The notes below the pieces were generated by a model that was given only the letters and a program-made list of their open reading frames with translations, did no database searches and had not been told where the DNA came from. 64,000 bases of DNA from Onchidella celtica (Eukaryota > Mollusca > Gastropoda > Systellommatophora > Onchidiidae). This document shows positions 47,417-57,735 of the stretch, one piece after another. Location of the stretch: contig OZ007569.1 of the NCBI GenBank assembly GCA_963931925.1, positions 28,768,024 to 28,832,023 of the forward strand, written 5' to 3'. The position numbers were made by a program, and so were the translations under genes. The first letter of the stretch is position 1, and each line of letters opens with the position of its first letter.

Positions 47417-47620
47417 AATCTATTGGCGCTGCGAGCGGAGCTCGAAGTGGATGCACCAATCAAATTTGAGCAGTCACGTGGATTTGCAGCAGAAGATAAG
47501 CGGAGACATGTTTATGCTACCTCACTTCCATGTAGACCTTCCATCTACGAGGGCGGTCGGCCAAAGGTTCTGCCAGAGAGAGCCAAAAGAATGTTAACGT
47601 CATGTCTATGTCCTGGATAG
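47417..47620 (+). CDS. Putative terminal coding exon, unknown function
   Basis: A pyrimidine-rich stretch ending TACTATTAATAG gives an acceptor directly before 67 codons (NLLALRAELEVDAPIKFEQS ... ending MLTSCLCPG) and a TAG. The composition is protein-like: mixed charges, RPSIYEGGRPKVLPERAKRM, no low-complexity runs, unlike nearly all other frames in this window. The stop in this frame at 47414-47416 lies within the acceptor itself, so the exon cannot extend upstream in frame. No family recognised. The upstream exons are not visible; the THAP fragment 0.9 kb upstream is on the same strand, but linkage is unproven. An AATAAA at 48179 could end the transcript. Confidence 0.4.
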   Translation, partial: NLLALRAELEVDAPIKFEQSRGFAAEDKRRHVYATSLPCRPSIYEGGRPKVLPERAKRMLTSCLCPG

Positions 47621-47652
47621 ACAATGAAAATAATCCACAGCTATTTTCTCCA

Positions 47653-47677
47653 GTTCCCTGAAATCGTTTCAGGGAAC
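47653..47677 (+). other. Perfect 11-bp hairpin, three-base loop
   Basis: GTTCCCTGAAA-TCG-TTTCAGGGAAC. It begins 33 bases after the stop of the putative terminal exon, so it would sit in the 3' UTR if that exon is real. Confidence 0.8.
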
Positions 47678-48178
47678 CAATCGTAAGTGTCGTCACCATG
47701 ATTCGAGATGATGTGAATCTGACCCTAATTTTCCAGTAGAAGTGCGACCAAAGGGATGCAAGACCATAAAGTTTTACTTGCAATTAAGATCTAGAAAGAG
47801 TGACTGATATACACATTTGTAAATTGTAATTGATGTGTCTGGATGAGGCTGGGGATTGCCAGCCCATCCTAGAACAGATCTAGATCTATCTTAACTACGT
47901 CAGTGTGTCTTGACGGTTTGATCCTTTATAAGCAGTTAAATGAGTTAATATTGTCGTCTGAGACCTAAGTATATCATTTGTGAGATAGTAGGCAGTCTAT
48001 ATTTCTGAAGATAAATAATTACTAAGTAAACTGTGAATGAATCAGAATGATATAGAGTTTCAAATCTTTTAAGAAGCTAGAGGAGATTTATAGTTATGTA
48101 TTTTAGTATTTTCATTTGATGCTGCTGATGTTGTCTTTTAATATGTAAACGATAGACGAAATTGTTAGGTATTTAGGT

Positions 48179-48184
48179 AATAAA
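48179..48184 (+). terminator. Possible poly(A) signal
   Basis: AATAAA about 560 bases after the stop of the putative terminal exon, with TTTGTGG following. Such hexamers are common in AT-rich DNA. Confidence 0.25.
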
Positions 48185-48189
48185 TTTGT

Positions 48190-48735
48190 GGCCCTACAAG
48201 GTCCTTGATATAACGTACTCGAAATTGTTATTAGTGTATGTGGCATGGTATGGCAGAGTAATTTCTAAAACCTCTCGATATTTTATTAAATGCAGTCGAA
48301 CACGTAAATTCTATAATTAACCATTCCCATATAACACGAGTCTAGTAATCCCCCACGTAACACTTTCGTAACACTCGAGGACCCACCTCGTAACAATGTT
48401 CCTTATTAATATTCTCTCCAGCTAAGACATCATTTTGGAAAACTCTCTCCGCCATTACTGAAAATGCCCACAAAGATAATTATGTAATTGTTACGTCACT
48501 TTCCCCAAATTAATTTTGTAGACACTATAATTATTCTCTAGTAAAGTACCAGAATTTATCTGTCAGTTTCAAATGATATATTTTTATCCTGTTATAACAG
48601 GCTATAACCTCTCATTATTGTGAAAGTGGTATGGTCATCATTTTTTTTTCCTTTGTAGACTGGGCTTAATGATGTATGAACGGTGTAGTCGCAATAATTG
48701 TTATATATATAATAATATAGGCCTATCTATATCTA
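48190..48735. other. AT-rich unique sequence
   Basis: No gene or element recognised. Confidence 0.45.
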
Positions 48736-48738
48736 GAT

Positions 48739-48739
<1 letters not shown>

Positions 48740-48786
<47 letters not shown>

Positions 48787-48794
48787 TCTCTCTT

Positions 48795-48835
<41 letters not shown>

Positions 48836-48930
48836 ATATATATATGAATAAATGTATATATATATATACGTATATATGTTTATAAATATAATTATGTATA
48901 TATATATATAGAGAGAGAGAGAGAGGGAGG

Positions 48931-48962
<32 letters not shown>
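48740..48962. repeat. (CT)n-(AT)n-(GA)n large palindrome
   Basis: About 90 bases of CT repeats including TTTCTCCCTC, then some 80 bases of AT/TATA sequence, then about 50 bases of GA repeats including GAGGGAGGGAGAAAG. The outer arms are complementary, so the whole block can fold as a hairpin or cruciform with an AT loop. Confidence 0.85.
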
Positions 48963-49180
48963 TACATACCATATATACATATAGGAAGTGCAGAGGTAGG
49001 GAAGATATCTGGCCTGATATATTGACTGATTCGAATCGCGATTCGCCCCTGCCGCCACTGGCTCGCCGTCAACTAATTCTAACATCGCAATTCAAATCAA
49101 ATGAACTAAATTTAGACCAATAATAATTCTACACTTTCAGTGATGGCGTAGTACACTATCTTCCCTACCTATGCATTTCC

Positions 49181-49300
49181 TAAAAAATATCACCGGTGGC
49201 CAAGGTGGCCGGTCATTCCCCCCCCCTACATTTTAAGTTTCACTCCCACGCCAAACTGCATTTGCATTTTACTCTTTCATCACTAGAACAGATCACTGCC
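49181..49300 (+). mobile_element. Short interspersed repeat F, copy 2
   Basis: AAATATCACCGGTGGCCAAG, GGCCGGTCATT, CACTCCCACGCCAAACTGCA and TTTCATCACTAGAACAGATC parallel the copy at 39.45 kb. Confidence 0.55.
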
Positions 49301-49479
49301 GGTACAAGCGACTCCTCAAAGCCTCGATTTGTAGCCGTCCATCCAGGCCGAGTCTTGGTAATTTACAGTTGGAATTTCTTTGCATTGTTGTAATCAGTCA
49401 CCAAGTTTGAGGACTGGTGAAACACAATATCATCTAATGTGTACAGCCATGAGACTGTAAAGAAAATAATGTAGTGGCG

Positions 49480-49645
49480 ACGAAGAGAGAGAGCAACAGA
49501 GAGCGAGAGAGGTGCAGAGAGGTACAGAGAGAAAAAGACAAGGAGGGAGGCAGCAAGAGGGAGGGAGCGAGAGAGAGGCAGAGAGAGAGAGAGAGGGGTG
49601 GGGGGAGCAACAGAGAGAGAGATAAAAAGAGAAAAAGACGGAGAG

Positions 49646-49712
<67 letters not shown>
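49480..49712. repeat. GA-rich polypurine tract
   Basis: GAGAG, GGGAGG and a CACACA interruption, ending in (GA)n. All frames here are repeat translations. Confidence 0.95.
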
Positions 49713-49713
<1 letters not shown>

Positions 49714-49910
49714 TACATCAAGGCACATGTCTCAACATCTAGACAGAAACAATATTCAGTCGTATGATCAGAGGGAAAAATGTTAGGGTGAAAGTCGACT
49801 ATTTATTATTATTTCACTTTGTCTTCACTTCAATATCTCCTCGCCTTATCAGCGAGATCAGAATGACATTGGAGGGTTAGAAAGAAAAAAAACAACAACA
49901 CGCCACCTGG

Positions 49911-50060
49911 AGCCGTTTTAACTCATGAGCACATTGGGCAGTTGCCTTGGGGCCCCCCATGCATGCAAATTTCTGAGTCATTGCGTCAGGGGCGGGATGC
50001 AGCCTATTGCTTTGCACGGGGCCCCGTAATGATGTCAAGATGGCCCTGACGCCAGTTCCG
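49911..50060. mobile_element. Possible MITE with GGGGCCCC edges
   Basis: CATTGGGCAGTTGCCTTGGG then GCCCCCC, and GGGGCCCCGTAATGATGTC then GGCCCTGACGCC, recall hAT-like elements whose ends encode gcc/ggc-rich inverted repeats; TTGCCT(T/C)GGG also occurs at the hAT relic at 57.77 kb. Boundaries uncertain. Confidence 0.3.
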
Positions 50061-50147
50061 GTTTTCTTCCAGAGACGGAAGTCCCGAGCTGGCATGATTG
50101 CCGTGTGAGCAGTCTGGGCACCCTCTTCTTTTTTGCCTTGATGTCAC

Positions 50148-50200
50148 AGTGTGTGTGTGTGCGTGCGTGAGTGCGTGCGCGCGTGTGTGTGTGTGTGCAA
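50148..50200. repeat. (GT)n with GCGTGCG interruptions
   Basis: Alternating purine-pyrimidine sequence including GTGCGTGCGCGCGTGTG, with Z-DNA potential. Confidence 0.9.
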
Positions 50201-50204
50201 ACTT

Positions 50205-50675
50205 AAAAAAAAAAAATTCTGTTTCTTTAAACTGTAAATGTGAGTGGATCTGACGAAATCGGGCTTAAGGTAAAAGACTAAATTCCTGAGAAAACTCCTT
50301 CAAAGAGGGAACATTTTTTCAACGGAAATTGAGATTGGCTTTTAATGTGAAAAAATTAGCCATTCAGTTAAAATATTTTGTTTGAAATCGTAGTAGAAAT
50401 ATATTTTGATTATTTTTGATTGTTTAAAAGAGGTATAAAAAATGTTCACTTTTAGCCAGATTTTGTCAAATCCGACCACACAAATATCATGTTCTATGGG
50501 ATGGCTGGGCCAGTGTTCTTAAGGGTGTTTTGAAGTCTGCAGTGTCTCTGTAATTAGTAAAGGCTGCTATTTGGGACTACGAAGCCAAAATACTCACTAT
50601 ATTAAGATATTTTGTTACCGGCTTGTGACAGAAAAGTTGATGTGGCCATGTCGCCAGCGAAAAGCTTGTTCTGAT
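50205..50675. other. No gene seen
   Basis: AT-rich sequence without exon signals or recognised repeats. Confidence 0.45.
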
Positions 50676-50679
50676 CGTT

Positions 50680-51145
50680 GTTGTTATCGTTGGTGTTATA
50701 ATTGGTTTTGTCATTGCAGTTTTCGTTGTTGTTATTGTTGGTGTTATCGTTGTTGTTATCGTTGTTGTTATCATTGTTGTTATCGTTGGTGTTATCATTG
50801 CAGTTATCGTTGATGTCATCATTTGTGTTATCGTTGTTGTTATCGTTGTTGTTATCGTTGGTGTTATCATTGTTGTTATCGTTGGTGTTATCATTGCAGT
50901 TATCGTTGATGTCATCATTTGTGTTATCGTTGTTGTTATCGTTGGTGTTATCGTTGGTGTTATCATTGTTGTTATCGTTGGTGTTATCATTTGTGTTATC
51001 GTTGTTGTTATCGTTGGTGTTATCGTTGTTGTTATCGTTGGTGTTATCATTGTTGTTATCGTTGGTGTTATCATTGCAGTTATCGTTGATGTCATCATTT
51101 GTGTTATCGTTGTTGTTATCGTTGGTGTTATCGTTGTTGTTATCG
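50680..51145. repeat. 12-bp minisatellite GTTATCGTTG(G/T)T with higher-order structure
   Basis: About 38 units. A variant block (GCAGTTATCGTTGATGTCAT) recurs at 50800, 50896 and 51076, spacings of 96 and 180 bases, both multiples of 12. As 12 is divisible by three, frames remain open on both strands: minus reads NDNTNDNNNDNT, plus reads LLLSLVLSL. The 256-aa minus frame (51372-50602) has no recognisable domain. Confidence 0.93.
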
Positions 51146-51149
51146 AAAT

Positions 51150-51900
51150 AACTTACCAGTGCCCTGTGTTCCACATTTGACCCTGGACCAAATGTCCAAT
51201 TCTTTGGAATACATTCTAACTTATTGATCAACAAATTATATATCATAATAAATATTGATTGATTGACTGATGGATTGATTGATTGATTGATGTCAATAAG
51301 AAAAACAACTATTATCATAAAAAAAAAAAAACCTTCCCTAAAGCATGCCAGGTAAGCCATTTCTTGGTGCAATATTTATTTTTAACTGTACTTATTTGAC
51401 CAGACCCTATCCGTCGACACTCTAAACATTATTATCCTCACAACCTGCCCGGTAAGTCATCTTTTTTCCATAAATCTACTTTAACTACGGTAAACTGATC
51501 AGGCCGAGCCCGTTCATCTTCTAATTGGCATTAAAACCTGCCAAATAAGCTATTTTTGTTTTAAAGAAAAGTTCAGTAACTATTATTAACTGTGCTAATT
51601 TGACCCAGCCTGTTGACCTACTTTTGCATATTGTTCTCCAAACTAAACAAGGACTGGCCACTCTCAGCTGACGTTAACGCTGGATTCTGAAAGAAGAAAA
51701 GATTTATAAAAGATCCGCCAACGACTGATAAAACCACGTATTTGCGAAAACAACAACAACAACAACAAAAACAAATTCAAACTATGCCTTTTGCTGCGAC
51801 AGGGCACAATGACAAAAAAGAAGAAAATTTTAGCAAAGACCACGGCACTCTTTGACATACTCATTGTTATTTGATGCAAATTCTGAGAACCAGTCGCGAA
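51150..51900. other. No gene; (GATT)n at 51255-51292 and (CAA)n at 51750
   Basis: Words such as ACCTGCC(C/A)(G/A)(G/A)TAAG(T/C)(C/T)AT recur loosely at about 51.35, 51.44 and 51.53 kb, suggesting an old tandem repeat. Confidence 0.4.
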
Positions 51901-51904
51901 TTAA

Positions 51905-52095
51905 AAAGAGAGAGAGAGAGGGAGGGAAGGAGAGAGAACGAAGAGGGAAAGAAAGACCGAGAGAAAGAGAGATAGACATCCAGCCTGACAGAGAGAAAAA
52001 GAGGGAGCAAAAGAGCGAAAGAGAGGAGAGAGATAGAAAGAGAGAGAGAGGGACAGAAAGACTGACAGGCGCACACACACACACACACATACAGG
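51905..52095. repeat. GA tract ending in (CA)n
   Basis: Polypurine sequence followed by CACACA. Confidence 0.95.
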
Positions 52096-52099
52096 AATT

Positions 52100-52600
52100 T
52101 TTTACCAAAATGTGAATAACCGGCGAATATAATAAGTAGAACGAACGACCGATTGTTTTCTAGTCTTTAAAGAACACCTAAGTACTTTTACTCAGCTTGA
52201 CCTACCTATGCATGTACGCTGTTTTGTCGGAGAAGACGAACTGAAAGACATATAATATATGTCATCGTGATACAAAAGGCTCTAATGAGATAGAACAATC
52301 GATGGCTGGATGTGTTGTTGTTTTTTTTCTCAAGCACCAGCTTTGGTGTAGAATTGTGGCATTTCACGCAAGCGGCCTAGCCTTTCTTATCGATCGTCTG
52401 TACCGTACTTTGAAATGTCTGTCAGCTGGATTACTTTTGGACACAGATTGGGCCTGTCATGTACGCCAGAGGATGTAAAAGTCGTGTCATGTTAACTTGA
52501 TGTTGTTTTTTTAATCATCCAAGTTCTTGTTGTTTAAAATGATAGGGATATTATGTAAAAATTTCGTCATAAAAAAAAACAACAAATGTCTGCACAAAGT
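52100..52600. other. No gene seen
   Basis: Unique sequence without exon signals. Confidence 0.45.
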
Positions 52601-52604
52601 AACA

Positions 52605-52628
52605 GTGTGCGTGCGTGCGTGTTCGGGT

Positions 52629-52673
<45 letters not shown>

Positions 52674-52682
52674 CGTGCATGT
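52605..52682. repeat. (GT)n(GC)n tract
   Basis: About 30 bases of GT then GCGCGCGCG and GTGCATG. Strong Z-DNA potential. Confidence 0.93.
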
Positions 52683-53249
52683 TTATGTTCGGTCCACACT
52701 ATAAGTCGTTGGGATAACACATGCTAAACAATATTTTTACAAACCAGAGAGAAGAAAATGAAGTCGTAATTTGGCATGAAAAAATTTGAAATCTGGCAAA
52801 AAGAAAAAAGGAAAGAAAAAGAAAATAAAGCTTTCTGTCCCAGTTTTTCTTTAGGTCTCAGGTGTGACATGAATTGCCAGATTGAAATCCAATTCTTTAA
52901 GTAGAGGTTCGAGAACGTTGATGTTGGACATAACAATGTCACCCATTTGTATACATTGACGATAGGATACCATTATGGTGAGGGCGGCAGAGAAGAAAGG
53001 ATGAAAGATCAATAATTATCTTGTATCTGTAGGAGTGACCTAAAGTATTTGAAGACCTAAATAGGACGAGCTACCGCCCACATTTAAGGGCAAGGCATAA
53101 TTATCAAGAACTACAGATTTTGAAAATGCATGTTTTGCAGATTTGTAACAGGTATGTTATTGATTTATTGCTACCTGGGTGGAAATTCAAAAGAAGAAAA
53201 GAGAAAGAACAGAAAAGCTATACTTGGGCTCGGTATTAATTTGAAATGT

Positions 53250-53544
53250 GGCAAGAAAGAAAAAAGACAGACAAAGAAAGAAAAGGGACTGGGGAGTGCA
53301 GAAAGACAAGAGAGAGACACAGAGAGAGAGAGAGAGCGAGAGAGGAAGGGAGACGGGGAGAGAGATAGAGAGAAAGAGAGAGGGGGAGAGTGATAGAGAG
53401 AGAGAGAGAGAGAGTGAGAGAGAAAGGCACACTGAGAGAGACAGAAACAGAGAGGTGTGAGAGAAACACACGGAGAGAAAGAGAGAGGGAGAGAGAGGGG
53501 AGAGAGAGAGAGAGAGACAGGGAGAGAAAGAGAAAGTGACAGTC

Positions 53545-53579
<35 letters not shown>

Positions 53580-53696
53580 GAGAGAGAGAGGTGAGAGAGA
53601 CAGACAGAGGGAGATAAAGAGAGAGAGACAGACGGACAGAGAAAGAGAGAGAGACAGAGAGTGGGACAGAGAGAGAGAGAGAGAGAGAGAGAGAAT
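53250..53696. repeat. GA/GACA polypurine tract
   Basis: Nearly 450 bases of GAGA with GACAGA and GTGAGA interruptions. Frames on both strands (up to 160 aa) are artefacts. Confidence 0.95.
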
Positions 53697-53784
53697 GGAA
53701 GGCCTGCATGGGCAACAAATAACAAAAAATTCAATAAATTAAAACAACAACAGTAATAATAATATTGAAATAATAACAAAAGTA

Positions 53785-53905
53785 ACATTAACAATTATTA
53801 TTATTATTATTATTATTTTATATAGCGCATATCTCTATGCGCTTTACAGAAGAAACCTGTCAACCACAGACCAGAATGGAGCATCGGCGAAGCGCTCAAC
53901 ACACT
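53785..53905 (+). repeat. (ATT)n followed by a TATAGCGCATATC interspersed motif
   Basis: ATTATTATTATTATTATTTT then ATATAGCGCATATCTCTATG and CGCTTTACAGAAG. This combination is a familiar interspersed repeat in marine invertebrates (family knowledge; not named). Confidence 0.5.
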
Positions 53906-54059
53906 ACACTGCTTCTTTCTCTCTCCCTGTCTCGCTCACTCTCTCTCTCTCTCTCTATCTCAGAGCAAATTGTGACAGAGAGAAATGATAACAGTCAATG
54001 TATGATACTGATAAATCATAATAATAATAATGAAGTAATAATAAGAAAATCTGGTCAGC

Positions 54060-54655
54060 AAAGGAGAGCAAATCAAACAAGTTACAAAATTTAAATATCT
54101 AGGCTATTATTTTGATAACATCAGATGGTAGGAGCATAAGTGAAATAAGGAAAAGAATAATAATGGCCAAAAATTTATTCCAAAAAATGAGACCAATATT
54201 ATTGAACAGAAATATATCAACGACCACCAAAATCAGAGTGCTTTTATACGAATGTGTATGTTGGACAGTGAACAAAGAAATTCAGAGGAAACTAGAAGCA
54301 GCAGAGATTTGGTTTATTAGAAGAAAATTGAGAATATTATGGATAAAGAAGAAATCAAATGAGTCAGTACTGAGAGACTCTAATCTGAAAAGATCATTAA
54401 TTAAAACAATAAGACAGAGACAACTGAAATTTTTAGGACACGTCTGTCGCCTCAGGAGCCTCAAACATCTAGCAGTCACGGGAAGAAGAAGGCAGGAAAA
54501 GCAGGGGTAGACAGAGTAAAACTTTCACTGAAAGACTCAATTCATGGACAACAAACAAACGTCATAACAACTCCTTCTTGAAGTTAGCTGATGACAGATG
54601 CGAGTGGAGAGCCGTGATCGCCAATATCTGTTCCAGACAGGGCAACTGATGATGA
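54060..54655 (+). mobile_element. 3' end of a second LINE type, degenerate
   Basis: The sequence reads GEQIKQVTKFKYLG, shifts frame, then ITSDGRSISEIRKRI, ISTTTKIRVL, C-W-T-V-N-K-E-I-Q, LEAAEIWFIRRKLRILW, KFLGHVCRLRSL. A second shift near 54508 leads to RQSKTFTERLNSWTTNKR, DDRCEWRAVIANICSRQG and a stop. This is the thumb/C-terminal part of an RTE-like reverse-transcriptase ORF (T-K-F-K-Y-L-G and E-W-R ... C at the end). Two frameshifts and a deletion after LLYE show it is inactive. It differs from the elements at 21.7 and 61.5 kb, which end in a C-x2-C finger. Confidence 0.85.
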
Positions 54656-54999
54656 ATAATCATACTATAATGGAGCTAAGGGTGAAAGTTCTGCCCTCAA
54701 AGGCCCTTTTCGGGAGAGCTCCAAAACTCTGGAAGCATTCTCATCCCCTATGACTCGGCTCACGGGCGTATTGTGTTGTAAGGGGATAATATAAAAATGC
54801 TGCAGACTCTGGGTAATTTGTTCATTTTGCATAATCCACACGTAAAATTCGCAACAAACACTTCCGACTCCATGCTTTTACAACAGGGACTCGCTATTAC
54901 ATGTATTATCTATTTTTAGTACCGTCGCGCAGTTTCCCCTAAGAGCTGTAAATAACTCTCTAAATCTTAGGTTTCCCTCATCGTTCATTCGCTGAAAGA

Positions 55000-55207
55000 A
55001 GCAAATTGTGGATTAACGAAAATAATTTAGCGACACTTTAGCGATAAAGGGTAAACAAACACTAGAGTTGGCGTGGAATCCGAGTCGATACTGATTCTGT
55101 CATTGTATTTCTTTGTCTGTGGAAGGAACTTTACCTTATGTCTTAGATCTAGATTATTATAAATAATAAAGATATTTCCCCCGGGCAGGGCCGGGTAACT
55201 CAGCTAG
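55000..55207 (+). mobile_element. Helitron-type 3' end
   Basis: Ends CCCGGGCAGGGCCGGG, then TAACTCAGCTAG before T: GC-rich hairpin, short spacer and CTAG|T as in Helitrons. The same hairpin occurs at 59.33 kb. The 5' end was not found; the left limit is a guess. Confidence 0.55.
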
Positions 55208-55209
55208 TT

Positions 55210-56830
55210 ATAATAATAGACATAAATAATAAAAATGATTACAGTAAAAATTATGCCGTATGTGTGATTTGGGGTGTAAATAACATCCGCAGATCACGAA
55301 GAGACAAAACCTTCAACACGGTTTTCCAGCACGATCTCGCAAGTCATGGGTCAGACTTAACTGCAGGCAAAAAACATGAACATCTGCATGAGGAAATAAC
55401 GTCAATACGTCGGACGAGACAGACCGTTCTACGAAAATAGACCGCATGGTCCAACCTGGCAGTCTGTCTTCTTGTGAAATGTTTCTGCTGGGTTTCAGTA
55501 GGGATTGGGAGATTGGGAGGGGGGGGGGGAGGAGGAAGAGGAAGGTTGAAAGAAAATGTGAAGCCTACGGGGGCAACTGCATGAAAAGGATTTGAGAACT
55601 ATTGGACTAAAGTGAATAATAGCTCTTTGGCAACACAGGAAAACACGCCTTTGTCTTTGAACCGTCAGATAAAAGGGAACTACGATTTTCACAAATAGAT
55701 CTAGTTCGTGCTGGGTGTTTTCACGCAACGCTCCAATTTCGAATGACAAGAAATATGACGCCCCGTTCACGAAGTGCGTGCTTCTACTTTTCTATAATTA
55801 TCCGAGTTGGGCGGCACTCAAGAAGTATAATAATATCCTTATTTAGCGTGCGGGCGTTGGCTAATCTGAACAACTGAACCAATTTGTTGTTATTGCCTGT
55901 CGAAATTAACCAAATATAAGAATTTTGACGGGTGCAGCGAATGAGATGCCCATTTGTCAACACAGCCTAGTATACAGTGTCGAAATTTCTGTGATAGGGG
56001 GATTAAGTTTAGTTTCCATTTTGCACACTTCAGAATGACTCCCACTAGCTATAAAGAGACCGATGAAAAATTGGAAGACATTTTAACAATGAGAGGATTT
56101 ACACTGCAGTGGAGAAATGTTTTGTACAGCATTGGAGAGATATCATGCTAAACCGAGCCAGGCACAGTCAGATGCTTCCAGCAAAATGTACACCAAAGAA
56201 ATAGTGGCAGAATCTGACTGTCTGACCGGCCACAGACTAATAAATTAACCAGACTGGAAACACGAGCTTCGGGCTGTGTCGTTTTTTACGGAATTTCCCG
56301 AGCGGGGAGCGTATAACCAACTTGGCCGCCTTTTTTTTTTTGAGAGGGGAGGGGGGAATATTGTAATGTGGAAGCCTAAGGTACGATTAAAAAAAATAGG
56401 ATAGAAAGACAAACAAATGGATAAATAGAGAGTTAGATAGAAAGGTAGATAAATAGAGAGAGCGCGAGAGAGAAAGATAGGACGCACAAGGAGAAAGAAA
56501 AGTAAACACAAACATGAAAGTCAACAGAAAGGAATGAAAACCAAAGTAGAAAGAAATGAATTGACAAATTGAATTAATTCATGATAATTTTATATTAATT
56601 TTTTTCCAGAGATAATTTCCTGACTTCCAAATTCATGATAACTAAAGTGACAAAATTGCTCTTGAAAAAAATAACTCAAATATTGACGTCAGTAGTACTC
56701 ACTGGGTCATTCCTCTATTAGTGGCCACCTATTCATACTATTTTCTTAATAATTAATGTATTAATCATAGTATTTTATTGCCATTACAGGGAGTCCAGTC
56801 CCACGTTGCCATACATAAGATTTCAAAAAA
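55210..56830. other. No confirmed gene; G-run at 55519
   Basis: TTTGAGAACTATTGGAC near 55590 resembles a hAT-type edge. A 65-aa frame at 55954-56151 is unrecognised. (GATA)-like degenerate repeats lie at 56400-56480. Confidence 0.4.
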
Positions 56831-56835
56831 CGTGT

Positions 56836-56866
56836 TAGGGACCATCCATAAAGTAAGCACGCCTAC
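56836..56866 (+). mobile_element. Left-end fragment of the CCATCCATAAAGTA MITE
   Basis: GGGACCATCCATAAAGTAAG with GCACGC matches the end seen at 16871. No right end nearby. Confidence 0.45.
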
Positions 56867-56884
56867 TCCATTTTGACAAAATAT

Positions 56885-56972
56885 TATGCAAAACCACACG
56901 CAAAAAATAATCTGTGGAATCGCGGCTAGGCTTGAAGCTAAGTCAAGATGTGGCGAAAGTCTTGACTTGTCA
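56885..56972. mobile_element. Fold-back element family A, arm fragment
   Basis: AAAACCACACGC...CTGTGGAATCGCGGCTAGGC and AAGCTAAGTCAAGATG follow the start of the family A left arm. As at 17 kb, it lies just inside a CCATCCATAAAGTA MITE end. Confidence 0.45.
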
Positions 56973-57054
56973 CTCTCGATGTTGGAAATTTGTTACCCTT
57001 CTCTACCCCCCCCCCTCCCCAACGTACCCTTTTCACACGCCTGGCTTCAACCAC

Positions 57055-57505
57055 GCTTCAACTACAAGGTGCTCGCGGATCGCCTCTCATGCCGAAGGTG
57101 CCGGGTTCAAATCCCGGTGGGTGCCGGCATGTTGGAATTTTGGGATTTTTCTCGTATTTTCCTGTTCCTGATCCTATGGTCGGTAGGATCGAGCACCTAG
57201 TCTTCTCGGACAAGGACGAAAAAAATTCAGAGGGCTCCTGTGCACGCTGCGCACATTAAAGATAACTTGGCAGTTGGAAGTCGAGACGAGCAGGCCGAAC
57301 AGACCGATGCCCGGGCAAAATTAAATAAAAGCTTATATCCACCACCCCCCCCTCCAAAAAAAAAACAATAAACGCCGACTGGAGCTGCACTATGTGGCGA
57401 CGACGTGTCTGCTCCAGTTGTAACTGGGCTGCAATGACACTAAGGCAAATTTCCCAAACAGGATTAAAGAAGTATACAAAATACAAATATAAAATACAAA
57501 AAAAA
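57055..57505 (+). mobile_element. SINE family S, full-length copy (tRNA-like head + linker + tail)
   Basis: AAGGTGCTCGCGGATCGCCT, then GCCGAAGGTGCCG and a perfect B box GGTTCAAATCC at 57104-57114 form the tRNA-derived part. It is followed by GAGCACCTAGTCTTCTCGGA, AGATAACTTGGCAGTTGG, GCCCGGGCAAAATTAAATAA, a C-run plus A-run linker, and the tail GCCGACTGGAGCTGCACT, TGCTCCAGTTGTAACTGGGC, AAGGCAAATTTCCCAAACAG, ending in AATACAAATATAAAATAC. Non-coding; transcription by RNA polymerase III and LINE-driven copying are known for such elements. Confidence 0.85.
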
Positions 57506-57735
57506 ACTACCCAATGTAAGGACCTCCGACCAATGGAATAGTGAATATCCGTGATACGGCCCTGATGTCTGCAAAACTTAAACTGATATTTTGCGCTGAC
57601 TATTTGATTTGTTTCCCTGGATACATGGCCTGCGTAAGATTTTTATGTGAACCTGCAACTTTTTGCTGAACGAAAAAAAAAAACATAACCAACGTAATAC
57701 AGATCAGAATACAAAAGCGTACGTGCTCTCCCCAG

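Noticed and set aside
47423..47783. 88-aa minus-strand frame opposite the putative terminal exon
   Set aside because: It looks like a shadow of the plus-strand exon; no start or splice context.
50602..51372. 256-aa Asn/Asp-rich protein gene
   Set aside because: The repeat explains the frame; the non-repeat N-terminal part has no signal peptide or recognisable exon signals.
57062..57130. tRNA gene
   Set aside because: The B box is perfect, but the sequence does not fold into a full cloverleaf with acceptor stem and continues into a repeated body; it is a SINE head.
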